A DNA stretch of 64,000 nt from Amycolatopsis camponoti (GCF_902497555.1 NZ_CABVGP010000001.1:3452501-3516500); one strand, 5' to 3'; positions 1-8,239 are shown, numbered from the stretch's first letter. Program-made: numbers and translations. Notes: generated from the letters alone by a model not told the origin.

Positions 1-245
1 GCTACGACCACGACAAGTACCGCCGCCTGGTCCGCGCCCGCGGGATCACCCCGGTCATCGCCCGCCGCGGCGTCGAACACGGCTCAGGCCTGGGCAAAGT
101 CCGGTGGCCTGTGGAACGCACCTTCGCCTGGCTCAAAAACTTCCGCCGTCTGCGCATCCGCACTGAACGACGAGCCGACGTGCATCAAGCCATCCTCAGC
201 CTCGCCTGCTCGATCATCTGCCTCCGCAAACTCATTCTGAACTGA
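1..245 (+). pseudogene. IS5-type transposase, C-terminal part (cut by window edge)
   Basis: This is the last 80 or so codons of a DDE transposase, open from the window edge and ending at TGA 243-245. The conserved tail is present: a glycine/arginine-rich stretch, then PVERTFAWLK with the catalytic Glu of the DDE triad, then an arginine-rich segment and a closing ICLRKLILN. This pattern is typical of IS5-family (ISL2-like) transposases. The upstream two thirds lie outside the window, so it is not possible to say whether the element is intact. An IS256-type fragment begins six bases after the stop, which suggests nested or adjacent insertions. Confidence 0.75.
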
Positions 246-250
246 CCTCT

Positions 251-590
251 AAGGCGCTCAAGCCGGTCTACACCGCAGCGACCGAGGCCACCGCGCGGGA
301 GCGGTTCGCCGAGTTCGCCCAGGAGTGGGGCGCCCGCTATCCGGCGATCGTGCGGTTGTGGGACAACGCGTGGGCGGAGTTTGTGCCGTTCCTGGCGTTC
401 GATCCGGAGATCGGGCGGGTGATCTGCTCGACCAATGCGATCGAGAGCGTCAACGCCCGCATCCGCCGCGCGGTGAAGGCCCGTGGGCACTTCCCGAATG
501 AGCAGGCCGCGCTCAAGTGCGTCTACCTGGCGATCTTGAGCCTCGACCCGACCGGAACCGCCCGCAAACGCCGGACCATCACGAGCCCTC
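251..590 (+). pseudogene. IS256-type transposase C-terminal fragment
   Basis: The frame starting at 251 reads as the C-terminal quarter of an IS256-family (mutator-type) transposase. It contains the signature STNAIESVNARIRR followed by FPNEQAALKCVYLAI and LDPTGT. There is no start codon or N-terminal catalytic region because the preceding sequence belongs to an IS5-type element. After about position 570 similarity to the usual family tail is lost, although the frame stays open to 721. It is a remnant and cannot encode an active transposase. Together with its neighbour it marks the left side of a region rich in mobile debris. Confidence 0.7.
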
Positions 591-711
591 GTTGGTCCTG
601 CAAGTACGCGATGGTAACGATCGTCCGAGCCTCGGTAACAGTATCTTTCCCCGGTCCGACTCTTGGTCTTACCTCCAGTTCGCTACGTTCCGCTGAAGGG
701 TGGCGCAGCCG

Positions 712-1971
712 ATGCACGTGATAGCCGATGCTCTGGCCTCGCAGAGCTTCTATATCGAACTGACCACGAAGGCTTTGGCTGTCGTGGTGGTCGGTCTCTT
801 GGCGAGATTATTTCGTGGACCGCTTCTCCGGTACGGAAGGGTGGTGATCAAGAGCGGGCCGGACTGGCTCGAACGGGCGGTGGGCCGGCAGGCTGATCGT
901 CTCTACCCGAGTTGGCGGGTCAAGACCGGCATGCGGCACCGGCAGGTGGGGCTCGAATGGCGGTTCGAGACTGTCCGGCGGTTGCTGCGCCGGCGGCGGG
1001 GCTACTTCATCCTCGGTGGGGTCTATCTCGATCTGCTCGTGCGGCCTGTCGGGGTGACGAAGCTCGAAGACAAGGAGTACAGCAACCTCGATCGGGTGCA
1101 TTGTTCGTGGGGTGGGTCGGCCTGTTATGTCGGCCACTACCTCTACGAGAACTTCGGCACGAAGAGCTACCTGTACTCGAAGATCGGGGGACTCGGCGTC
1201 CTCAGTCACGAGTTGAAGAGGCTGTTGCGCCAGGAACCGTGGATCAAGCGTGGCCACTACGGCAGCGGTGATCCGGGGCAGCAATCAGGGATTTCGGTGC
1301 ACCTCAAACAAAAAGACGCCACCTTCCGCACGACTTTCACACACAAGGGTGCGCTCGAAGAGTTCAACTGGAGCCCGGTGCTGAGCAAGCTGGAGAAGAA
1401 AGCCGGGCGAGGCGGTGTGCTGCACATTTCGGGCTATTTCAGGACCGGCCTGCATCACGAACTTTGTGATTCCCTCCAACGACTTTCGCCGAATCTCATC
1501 GTCTGCATCGACCACGGCCGGTTCCTTCCTGAAGATCATCTCATGCCGGCCCAAGCCCTGCTGGAAGCCTTCAGCATGCAACTGATCGACGTTTACATCT
1601 CGACACCGCCTGAGCTGGACCGGTTGATGGCCCTGGCCGGCGAGGAGGTGGACGAGAGCCTATCGACGGCGGAGAAGCTGAAGACCTATGCGCAACGGCC
1701 GAATCTGCTCCCGCGGGTGACGGTGGTGCGCGGCGAGGTGACCGCCCAATCCGTCACTTCCCTCGTCGTCGTCGACAGCTGCCTGCTTGCTCCTGTGACG
1801 GTCGAACCGGGATTGCCACCGTCGCGCGATGTGCCGGGCAAGAACAACGCATTCAACGCGGCACTCGTCCACTACCTGTCGAATGGTGACCCCGAGGAGC
1901 CCATGGTCGACCTGGTCGGACGTGCCGTCGAGCGGGCCCTCCGGTGTTGGGTCGCGAATGTCGATCACTGA
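712..1971 (+). CDS. Membrane-anchored PfkB/ribokinase-fold protein with altered catalytic motif
   Basis: A 419-residue protein. A hydrophobic segment at about residues 18-35 (KALAVVVVGLLARLF) followed by basic residues suggests an N-terminal membrane anchor with the body in the cytoplasm. From about residue 100 the pattern resembles PfkB carbohydrate kinases: GGVYLDLLV, then WGGSACYVGHYL and a KIGGLG segment, matching the substrate-binding N-terminal motif. Near residue 375 the family signature GAGDAFNAG is replaced by GKNNAFNAA, so the usual catalytic Asp reads Asn. Kinase activity is therefore doubtful, and a binding or regulatory role is possible. ATG 712 was chosen over GTG 700, whose purine-rich ribosome site would be too close. 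A beta-helix gene follows 17 bp downstream, so the two probably form one transcript. The fold call is by motif only. Confidence 0.6.
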   Translation: MHVIADALASQSFYIELTTKALAVVVVGLLARLFRGPLLRYGRVVIKSGPDWLERAVGRQADRLYPSWRVKTGMRHRQVGLEWRFETVRRLLRRRRGYFILGGVYLDLLVRPVGVTKLEDKEYSNLDRVHCSWGGSACYVGHYLYENFGTKSYLYSKIGGLGVLSHELKRLLRQEPWIKRGHYGSGDPGQQSGISVHLKQKDATFRTTFTHKGALEEFNWSPVLSKLEKKAGRGGVLHISGYFRTGLHHELCDSLQRLSPNLIVCIDHGRFLPEDHLMPAQALLEAFSMQLIDVYISTPPELDRLMALAGEEVDESLSTAEKLKTYAQRPNLLPRVTVVRGEVTAQSVTSLVVVDSCLLAPVTVEPGLPPSRDVPGKNNAFNAALVHYLSNGDPEEPMVDLVGRAVERALRCWVANVDH

Positions 1972-1988
1972 AGCCGAAAGGTGATCCG

Positions 1989-2684
1989 ATGGTGCAGCCG
2001 AGTACCTTCTTCGCTCTCGATCACCTGACTGCCGGCCGGCTGTTCGGCGGCATCGACCGCGCGTGGGAGCTGTTGCCGCGTCTGCCCGATGTCGTGGCGT
2101 CGTGGTTGGACGGCCGGCAGGTGATCGAGGGTGAGGTCATGGCGGGCGCGGTGATCGGTCCCGAACCCGTGTTCGTCGCCGCGGGAGCCCGGATCGAACC
2201 TGGTGCCTACCTCTGCGGGCCGGCGTATGTCGGGCCGGGTGCCGTGATCCGTCACGGCGCCTACGTCCGGCAGAACTGCATCTTGCTGGACGGCGCCGTC
2301 CTCGGCCACGCGTCGGAAATGAAGAATTCGGTCATGCTGCCGGGAGCCAAGGCGCCGCACTTCGCCTACCTGGGTGACAGCATCCTGGGCAGCCGAGTCA
2401 ATCTCGGGGCCGGTACCAAGTTGAGTAACCTGTCCATCACCGCTCTGAGGCACCAGAAGACGCTCACAGTGCAGATCGACGGCGTAGTCTACGACACCGG
2501 CCTGACGAAGTTGGGAGCCATCCTCGGCGATGACGTCCAAACCGGATGCAATGTCGTGCTGAATCCTGGCACACTGCTTGGCCGCGGAGCCCGGGTCTAT
2601 CCCAATACGAGTGTCCGCGGCTACCACGGTCCCGGCGAGATCCTCAAATTGCGGCAGCACGTCGAGACAGCGAAGTGGCGTTGA
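1989..2684 (+). CDS. Left-handed beta-helix (hexapeptide repeat) transferase-like protein
   Basis: A 231-residue protein built largely of hexapeptide turns (VAAGARIEPGAYL, VGPGAVIRHGAYV, ILLDGAVLGHASEMKNSV). It then has KAPHFAYLGDSILGS and VNLGAGTKLSN, which closely resemble the C-terminal acyltransferase half of GlmU-type bifunctional proteins. The N-terminal nucleotidyltransferase half is absent, so a sugar or sugar-nucleotide acyltransferase, or a non-catalytic trimeric scaffold, is more likely than UDP-GlcNAc synthesis. The ATG at 1989 follows a GAAAGG ribosome site. It lies 17 bp after the PfkB-like membrane protein, which suggests the two act on the same sugar-related substrate. That link is inference. 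Confidence 0.7.
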   Translation: MVQPSTFFALDHLTAGRLFGGIDRAWELLPRLPDVVASWLDGRQVIEGEVMAGAVIGPEPVFVAAGARIEPGAYLCGPAYVGPGAVIRHGAYVRQNCILLDGAVLGHASEMKNSVMLPGAKAPHFAYLGDSILGSRVNLGAGTKLSNLSITALRHQKTLTVQIDGVVYDTGLTKLGAILGDDVQTGCNVVLNPGTLLGRGARVYPNTSVRGYHGPGEILKLRQHVETAKWR

Positions 2685-2818
2685 GTGTTGCAGATCCGCG
2701 TCCGACAGTGCCGCCACGGAACTCGTGCCAGCGGGCGACGTCGCACGCTGCTGCAGATCAGCGAGCGAGACCTGCGCAATGGACGAGATGTGTCACGTTG
2801 AGCTATGGTGTTGGCATG

Positions 2819-2839
2819 ATCTCCCCGAACACGGGAGAT
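2819..2839. other. Small hairpin downstream of the beta-helix gene
   Basis: Perfect 7-bp arms (ATCTCCC and GGGAGAT) around a 7-base loop lie between two convergent genes, 135 bp after the beta-helix stop codon. There is no T-run. A weak bidirectional terminator is possible. The rest of 2685-2924 shows no convincing gene. Confidence 0.3.
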
Positions 2840-2924
2840 ATCCCACGTATGGGGGTTCAAGTCTCGGACACAGTATTACCCCACGGATCGCGAAACGCGA
2901 TCTTGAAGCTGGGACGATCCTAGC

Positions 2925-4244
2925 TTAGCTCGAATCGATGTTCTGCAGGCGCCATTCGGTGCCGTCGTAGACAATGATCTTTCCTGAGTCGCGCAGCGCC
3001 GCCGCCACACGTCTGTGTCGTGGTCGGTCAAACTCCCGCGTGGCGTGGCCGTCGTTGCCTTCATGTCCAAGTTGGATGTTGAGCTCGTCGACGAGGTGGT
3101 CTTCACGGATGTAGAGCGTCTTCGGTCGCGGCTGGTTCGCGCGTTGGGTGCTGGTGTGGCCGTGGCGGCAGCGATAGGTCGGTCGCCCGTGGTTCCAGTG
3201 CGAGTCCAGTCGCCGACCGCACACGCCGCAGTGAATCAAACCGGCGAGTGCGAACCGACGGGTCCGGCCGTCGTGGGTTGGTCGCGCCGCTCGGATCTGC
3301 TGCGCGGCGAGGAAGTTCTGTTCGGTGACGAGTGCAGGATGTGCGGCCTTCGCAGACAGTGCAGGTAGGGACGCTGGGCCACTGGTGTCGGTGGCGCGGC
3401 GGTTCCAGGTCTGCCGGCCGGTGTATCGCGGGTTCGCCAGGATGACGGCGACGGTGCGTAGGGTCCAGGCCTCGCAGGTTCGGTGGCGATTGCGGTCCCG
3501 GTCGGCGCTCGACGGGCAAGGCACGCTCCGTTCGTTCAGGCCGCGGGCGATGCTGGTGACGCTGTGTCCGGCGAGACGCTGCCGAAATATCCAGGCGACG
3601 TGGGGTGCGGTTCGGGGGTCGGGTGCGAGGCGTTGGAGGCGTCGGCCCCAGCGGGCGTCGGCGGGGTTGGGGTGGGGACCGGCGTCGACGAGCTGGTAGC
3701 CGTAGGGTGGTCGGCCGCCGAGGTAGCGGCCTTGCTGGGTGACCTGGTTATGCATCGCCGCCAGTACCCGATGTCGAGCACGGAGCACTTCGCGCTGAGA
3801 CTGGGTGGCCAGCAGCGACACCAGCGCCCGGTGATCGCGGTTGCTCAAATCGACCGGCCCGCCTGTCTCGGGGAGCCAGAGCTGAATACCGTGGCGGTTG
3901 CACCAGGTGTAGAGGGTGGCGAACTGGGTGCCGGTGGAGGCGCGTTCGTATTCGCCGACCACGATCGCATCGATCGCGGACTCCGGGCTGGAGGTCTCGG
4001 TCATGAGCCGCGCAGCCTGCGGTCGCTGGCGCCATAGGACGCGGCGTGAGGTGCCGGCGTCGAAGTAGACGGCGACGACCTGGCCGTGGCCCGCGACTAA
4101 CTCGTCGGCCATGTCGCGTTGCCAGCCCTGTGACGACACGCGGTCTTGATGGCGGGTGGTCGACGTGCGGCCGTAGAACGCGAACCGTATGCCGTTCACC
4201 TGGACGTCTGTGGATGTAGTCCCGATCTGGTTCTTTCGGCTCAT
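2925..4244 (-). CDS. Large serine recombinase (site-specific integrase)
   Basis: A 439-residue serine recombinase. The N-terminal resolvase domain carries FYGRTST, with the presumed nucleophile at Ser28. DAIVVGEYERASTG and NRDHRALVSLLATQSQREV follow, then the recombinase domain (GRPPYGYQLVDAG, TVAVILANPRYTGRQTWNR). A zinc ribbon is marked by HCGVCGRRLDSHW and YRCRHGH. The C-terminus ends in a short YDGTEWRLQ segment. The start at ATG 4244 (MSRKNQ) is chosen because the upstream codons are unlike the family. It is the only full-length copy of three related recombinases in the first 29 kb and could be the integrase that moved part of the island. No att site was identified. Confidence 0.85.
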   Translation of the reverse strand: MSRKNQIGTTSTDVQVNGIRFAFYGRTSTTRHQDRVSSQGWQRDMADELVAGHGQVVAVYFDAGTSRRVLWRQRPQAARLMTETSSPESAIDAIVVGEYERASTGTQFATLYTWCNRHGIQLWLPETGGPVDLSNRDHRALVSLLATQSQREVLRARHRVLAAMHNQVTQQGRYLGGRPPYGYQLVDAGPHPNPADARWGRRLQRLAPDPRTAPHVAWIFRQRLAGHSVTSIARGLNERSVPCPSSADRDRNRHRTCEAWTLRTVAVILANPRYTGRQTWNRRATDTSGPASLPALSAKAAHPALVTEQNFLAAQQIRAARPTHDGRTRRFALAGLIHCGVCGRRLDSHWNHGRPTYRCRHGHTSTQRANQPRPKTLYIREDHLVDELNIQLGHEGNDGHATREFDRPRHRRVAAALRDSGKIIVYDGTEWRLQNIDSS

Positions 4245-4609
4245 CCACTGCGCAAGTAAGTCCGCGGCGTTGTCCGCTGGAGGAAACTGAGCCGGGTGTG
4301 GTTGATGCGGATGCACGTTGGACCGATGGCGAAGCTGACGTCTTATGACGGCGTGGTCGAGTTCGTCCGCCCGTTCGGCGCAGCGGATCGGGCGCACGTC
4401 GGCCGTATAACGACGTATGCGACGAGGCGGATGTTATCGGCACATGGCCGAGCAAGCTGGAGGGTCCTGAAGGTGACCGCGATTAACTCAGATCGCGGAC
4501 TTTCTACCGGCAAGTCACCGAATTTCCGCACCTGACGTTGCGAAGCCAGCAGCCCCAACCGAGACGGTCGGGGCTGCTGGGTGTCCGAATCGGCCGAAGG
4601 CGTCACCGG
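4245..4609. other. Intergenic stretch without a recognised gene
   Basis: Upstream of the serine recombinase and downstream of the broken ATPase gene. Apart from the strong hairpin at 4546-4580 no coding sequence was recognised. The recombinase promoter, and possibly an attachment site, would be expected in 4245-4540. Confidence 0.4.
4546..4580. terminator. Strong two-part hairpin, probable terminator
   Basis: An 11-bp perfect inverted repeat (CCAGCAGCCCC / GGGGCTGCTGG) encloses a second 4-bp stem (ACCG / CGGT) around an AGA loop. It lies 30 bp beyond the stop codon of the broken ATPase gene read on the minus strand, which fits a terminator for that gene. It has no U-tract, as is common in actinomycetes. 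Confidence 0.6.
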
Positions 4610-4812
4610 TCAGGTCAGCGACGCCTGCCAGGCAGACAGCAGGCGCAGCTCAACGCTGTACAGGCCATCGCTGTGTGTGTCGAACACCTGCAGCGCCATC
4701 AGCCGCTCAACGACATTTGTGGCGGAGCCGTCCATGTCGGCGGCCGCCTGCAGGTCAACCCGGCTGACTTTCTGGTCGTCGACGAGCGCGACGATCGAGG
4801 CGTAGGCGCGCG

Positions 4813-4816
4813 CTAG
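4813..4816. repeat. CTAG target-site duplication, left copy
   Basis: CTAG immediately precedes the IS left end; the matching copy is 5925-5928. Confidence 0.85.
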
Positions 4817-5924
4817 GTGTACTGACCACGGAGGTTGGGTACGAGGTGACACGTGATCGGATGATCTTGTAAAAAGGGAGGGCCTCCGGGTTCGGTGTGG
4901 ATTGCGACATCTACCCCGGCTACCAGGAGACCCTCGTGACCCACGCTAACGCACCCCTGACCCCCGCCGGGAGATTGCGGCTGGCCCGATGTGTCGTGGA
5001 CGACGGATGGCCGCTGCGGCGTGCCGCCGAGCGATTCCAGGTCGCGGTCACCACTGCGAAACGCTGGGCCGACCGCTACCGCGCCGATGGTGCTGCCGGC
5101 ATGACCGACCGGTCCTCACGTCCGCACCACAGCCCATCGCGAACCTCCGCTCGCACCGAACGACGAATCATCAAGGTCCGGGTACTGCGCCGATGGGGGC
5201 CGGCCCGGATCGCGTTCTTGCTCGGTCTCAACCCCGCCACCGTGCACCGGGTCCTGTCTCGCTACCGGCTGGCCCGCCTGACTTATCTGGATCGCGCCAC
5301 CGGGCGGGTGGTACGCCGCTACGAGCACGACGCACCCGGTGACCTGATCCACGTCGACATCAAGAAACTCGGCAACATCCCCGACGGAGGCGGCCACCGG
5401 GCGGTGGGGCGGCAAGCCGGGCAACGCCACCGCACCCTCACCGAAGGCAAAAGACGCGACCGCAACGGCAACAGCCACGTCGGATCCAGCTACCTGCACA
5501 ACGCCGTGGACGACCATTCGCGGCTGGCCTACAGCGAAATCCTGGCCGACGAGACCAAAGAAACCGCGACCGAGTTCTGGACACGAGCACAGAAGTTCTT
5601 CACGTCCGTCGGTATCATTGTCACCAAGGTGCTGACAGACAACGGGTTTTGCTACAAGTCTCATCTCTGGCGCGACACGCTGCGCGAGGCGGGCGTCGTC
5701 CACAAACGCACCCGTCCTTATCGGCCGCAGACCAACGGAAAGGTCGAGCGGTTCAACCGCACCTTGCTCGAGGAGTGGGCCTACGCACGCCCCTACCGCT
5801 CAGAACGTGAACGACGGGGCGCTTATCCGGGGTGGTTGCACACCTACAATCACCACCGCGGCCACACCGCACTCGGCGGCAAACCACCCGCCACCCGCGT
5901 CCCCAACCTCACGGGTCAGTACAG
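4817..5924 (+). mobile_element. Intact IS481-type insertion sequence, 1,108 bp
   Basis: The ends form an imperfect inverted repeat. The left end begins GTGTACTGACC and continues GAGGTTGGG. The right end, read in reverse complement, begins CTGTACTGACC and also contains GAGGTTGGG. CTAG flanks both sides as a 4-bp target duplication. The element carries one intact transposase gene. It has inserted into a minus-strand ATPase gene, and the two flanks rejoin in frame when the element and one CTAG are removed. A 299-bp relative lies at 61489-61787 in the same orientation. Confidence 0.9.
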
Positions 5925-5928
5925 CTAG
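4936..5928 (+). CDS. IS481-family transposase
   Basis: A 330-residue DDE transposase. An N-terminal helix-turn-helix region (GWPLRRAAERFQVAVTTAKRW) is followed by an rve-type integrase core. The probable catalytic residues are Asp141 in LIHVDIKK, Asp235 in VLTDNGF and Glu271 in NGKVERFNRTLLEEW. GTG 4936 is preferred because AGGAGA lies just upstream and the downstream sequence matches the usual family N-terminus. The gene appears intact, so the element may still move. The stop codon TAG at 5926-5928 lies in the CTAG target duplication, outside the element proper, so its translation end depends on the insertion site. Confidence 0.9.
   Translation: MTHANAPLTPAGRLRLARCVVDDGWPLRRAAERFQVAVTTAKRWADRYRADGAAGMTDRSSRPHHSPSRTSARTERRIIKVRVLRRWGPARIAFLLGLNPATVHRVLSRYRLARLTYLDRATGRVVRRYEHDAPGDLIHVDIKKLGNIPDGGGHRAVGRQAGQRHRTLTEGKRRDRNGNSHVGSSYLHNAVDDHSRLAYSEILADETKETATEFWTRAQKFFTSVGIIVTKVLTDNGFCYKSHLWRDTLREAGVVHKRTRPYRPQTNGKVERFNRTLLEEWAYARPYRSERERRGAYPGWLHTYNHHRGHTALGGKPPATRVPNLTGQYS
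5925..5928. repeat. CTAG target-site duplication, right copy
   Basis: Matches 4813-4816. It also supplies the transposase stop codon TAG. Confidence 0.85.
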
Positions 5929-6169
5929 GTCGGGATCGCGGGTGAGACCGACACCATCGAGCAGGTCGCTGAAACCGGCCGGGCTGTTGACGTACGCCTC
6001 GAGCTCGTCCAGGGCGGTGGGCTCCTGCGCGCCCTCGCTGTCAGCAAGGGTGGCGGCGTGCTCGACGAGCATCGGCCACCCGCTGGTGAGGCCCCAAAGT
6101 CGTTGCAGACGCTCGTCATGGCTGAACATCTGCCGCGTGATCGTCCAGACCCGCAGGGCCTGCTGGTCG

Positions 6170-6185
6170 TAGCGGCGTAGCGGCG
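6170..6185. repeat. Tandem 8-bp duplication causing a frameshift
   Basis: TAGCGGCG occurs at 6170-6177 and again at 6178-6185, and TAGCG starts a third time. With a single copy the minus-strand ATPase frame is continuous. This looks like a slipped-strand duplication. Confidence 0.8.
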
Positions 6186-6733
6186 TAGCGCGACAGCGAC
6201 GCCATGCTCGAAGGCGCTGTCCCAGAGCGCGGCCTGCTCCGGGCTGGAGATCAGAACTGCGGCGCGGGTGACGCCCGGAGCGGTCGGCGCGTGCGTGAGA
6301 GCCAACTCGAGCGCCTCCAAGCACGCCGATGCCTGCGGTTGGACGCTGGCCAGGTCATCGATGATGACCCGCCGCCGTCCGGCCTGTCCGCCGCGCAGTT
6401 CCTCCTCGAACGCGCGCCGGCCGTTGATCGTCGGGATGTCGAAGTCGCCGGCCTTGCCGGTGACCCCGGCCGGCCGTGCGTCCGCTGCCGCGCGTTCCTG
6501 GCAGCTCGGACCACGCTCCCGGCGGTCGAACGGCGCCTTCACCCACCGCGGCACCGCAAGCCGTCACGCTGGCGTCGCCTCTTCCAGCACGTCCCGCAGG
6601 TCAACGTGCCTGAACAGGCCCACTCGCACAGCGCCCGCACTTCTCGCGCTCGCGGGTCCCAGACTCCGGCGGGGGCGGGTAGCGCCCCGATCGCGCCCGT
6701 CCTCGCCGGACGCCACGAGCGGCGGAGCGAGCG

Positions 6734-6976
6734 ATGACGACCAGGCTGATCATCGCGCGCCCGCTACCCGGCACGGTGGGCGAGACTCGCCGCGTGGTCC
6801 ACCTGTTTCCGCTGCCGGCCGACGCCGCCATGCCGGAGCGCCTGACCGCGTACTGCGACGCCACGTTCGGCCCCGGCGAACTGGAGCTGCTGGAACGCCC
6901 GCTCGGCATGCCGTGCTTGATCTGCCTTCAGCGCTCCCCACGCCCCACCAGCGAACTCCCGGCGGCCGAGTCGTGA
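6734..6976 (+). CDS. Small hypothetical protein (80 aa)
   Basis: An 80-residue cytoplasmic protein of unrecognised family. It starts at ATG 6734 after a GGAGCGAGCG ribosome site. It contains a VHLFPLPADAAMPERLTAYC segment and a compact GMPCLICLQ motif near the C-terminus. The two close cysteines could bind metal, but there is no full zinc-finger pattern. Its stop overlaps the GTG start of the next gene by 4 bases, so the two are cotranslated. Small proteins of this kind often sit beside a regulator in actinomycetes. No function is assigned. Confidence 0.55.
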   Translation: MTTRLIIARPLPGTVGETRRVVHLFPLPADAAMPERLTAYCDATFGPGELELLERPLGMPCLICLQRSPRPTSELPAAES

Positions 6977-7332
6977 CGCCACCCATACGGGCCGTTCTGC
7001 CGACGTTTCAGCAGGAGCTAGATCCGTTACTCCTCGTGCCAGTCCGCCTGTTCATTGCGTGCCTACTCGCCGACGGCGATTGGAGCGACGACGTCGCCGT
7101 TCGGAGCGCTCTACACCTCGATGAACGATCCTTCGTGACGCATGCCGAGTTCTTGCGTGCGGCGGGATACCTGGAGGTATGCACCCAAGGAGATCGTAAG
7201 AAGCTCCGCTTGTCGTCCCTCGGTGGGGACAGGTTCGCAGAGCACGTCGGCGCGTTGAGTCGGGTCACGTTCGCCGCTGTCAAGCTTCTTCCGACCACGC
7301 GTCGTCCCCCCGGGGGGGACGCCGAGTTGTGA
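6973..7332 (+). CDS. Winged-helix transcriptional regulator
   Basis: A 119-residue protein with GTG start 6973 in a GTGA overlap with the preceding small gene. The pattern LLLVPVRLFIACLLADGDW, then DVAVRSALHLDERSFVTHAEFLRAAGYLEV and a basic GDRKKLRLSSLGGDRFAEHVGAL, matches the ArsR/MarR-like winged-helix fold of short actinobacterial regulators (HTH_34 type). Helix 3 would be around residues 45-60 and the wing around 65-75. It probably regulates its own two-gene unit. No ligand can be inferred. Confidence 0.7.
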   Translation: MTPPIRAVLPTFQQELDPLLLVPVRLFIACLLADGDWSDDVAVRSALHLDERSFVTHAEFLRAAGYLEVCTQGDRKKLRLSSLGGDRFAEHVGALSRVTFAAVKLLPTTRRPPGGDAEL

Positions 7333-7676
7333 CGGCACGGGCGGTGTCTCGAATACCAGCGCGCGGAGGCCCGAATGATCAGTCGTGACGGGCGGCGCGG
7401 CACCAGTCCCAGCCGTCACAATCATGGCTTCCGCAGCTCGGCTGGCCTTTCGAGTCGTCACACCAGACGGGAGCGTGACAGCCAGCATGTGACGGCCGAT
7501 CACCACCCGCTGCTGCGCCGACCTCTGCTAGACGTTCCAGCGTGAGGTCGGTTAGTGGGCACCAACGGTGCGGGTCAACGGCGAGTCCGTTCGTGTCGGC
7601 ATCCGACGTCCGCTTCGATGCAAGCGATCGGAAGCTACGTGCCGGTGCTGGAGCACTGAAGCCGGGAGGTAACAGA
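7333..7676. other. Intergenic stretch with a cysteine-rich coding remnant on the minus strand
   Basis: Read on the minus strand from about 7580 to 7379, the frame gives a tail rich in Cys, Asp and Trp (VWCDDSKGQPSC, then DCDGWDWCRAARHD) that looks like real coding sequence. Upstream the same frame is antisense to the cupin gene and has no convincing start. It may be the 3' end of a lost small zinc-binding protein. The plus strand shows only the cupin gene's ribosome site (GGGAGGT, about 7663). Confidence 0.35.
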
Positions 7677-8042
7677 ATGGACGACGAACCCGCGAGCGGC
7701 GGCTGGATCGCTGGCAACGCCAAGGACGACACAGCCGACACCCGCGGCTGGCTGGTGGGGCACTTCATCGAACCAGCACAAGGTGTTCGTGCTACTGAGG
7801 ACGTCGAGGTCAAGTGGGCGCACCACAGTGCAGGGGACCGGCGTTCAGCGTGGATGTCAGGTGACTGGCGCACCACGCTGGTGATCTTGATCTCAGGCGA
7901 ATTTCGCGTGGATCTCACCGGCGGTAGTAGGACGATGAACTGTCAGGGGGACTACGTGATGTGGGTCCCGGGGTGCGACCATTCTTGGGAGGCGGCGACA
8001 GACTCCCTTGTCCTAACAATTCGGTGGCCCTCGGTGAGATAG
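7677..8042 (+). CDS. Small cupin-like protein
   Basis: A 121-residue protein starting at ATG 7677 after GGGAGGT. It has the order of a single cupin barrel: GWLVGHFI, then EDVEVKWAHHSAGD, a middle strand TTLVILISGEFRVDL, and QGDYVMWVPGCDHSWEA with a conserved-looking His near the C-terminus. Similar small actinobacterial proteins occur as stand-alone genes and are sometimes mislabelled signal peptidase. Cupin motif 1 is degenerate (HH without a full metal set), so metal-dependent catalysis is uncertain. It converges with the NACHT gene and ends the high-GC block before the AT-richer region. Confidence 0.65.
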   Translation: MDDEPASGGWIAGNAKDDTADTRGWLVGHFIEPAQGVRATEDVEVKWAHHSAGDRRSAWMSGDWRTTLVILISGEFRVDLTGGSRTMNCQGDYVMWVPGCDHSWEAATDSLVLTIRWPSVR

Positions 8043-8202
8043 TTCGGCGACTGGCGCCTCGGCTACCTGGCCCAGAGTCCCTTGTCTCCTGCAGCTCATG
8101 TCTTTAGGAGGTAGTTGCTCCTCTGGCTGGATCAACCGGGTGTTTCGAAGCAACGCCTCGATGCGAACCGATGCAGGAAGCCAACTCTCCGTCGATTGAC
8201 AA

Positions 8203-8224
8203 GCGATCGGACTTAATTGATCGC
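8203..8224. terminator. Inverted repeat between convergent genes
   Basis: GCGATC and GATCGC are separated by 10 AT-rich bases, just past the stop codon of the minus-strand NACHT gene. A weak terminator is possible. Confidence 0.35.
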
Positions 8225-8239
8225 ATGTGGGGCTCCACG

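Larger units (their letters stand above)
4610..6554 (-). pseudogene. ATPase gene broken by an 8-bp duplication and an IS481-type insertion
   Basis: The minus strand encodes an ATPase-like protein in three pieces. The 5' piece (6554 down to about 6186) has a Walker-B-like RRRVIIDDLAS followed by a helical ALELALTH region. At 6170-6185 the 8-mer TAGCGGCG occurs twice in tandem, and removing one copy joins VAVALRRY to DQQALRVW in frame. At the CTAG site the reading is interrupted by the 1,108-bp IS at 4817-5924. Joining the flanks through one CTAG restores GLTRDPDLARAYASIV and runs to the stop at 4610. No Walker A was found and the true 5' end is unclear. Function is unknown; it may be the ATPase of a lost conflict system. 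Confidence 0.75.
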
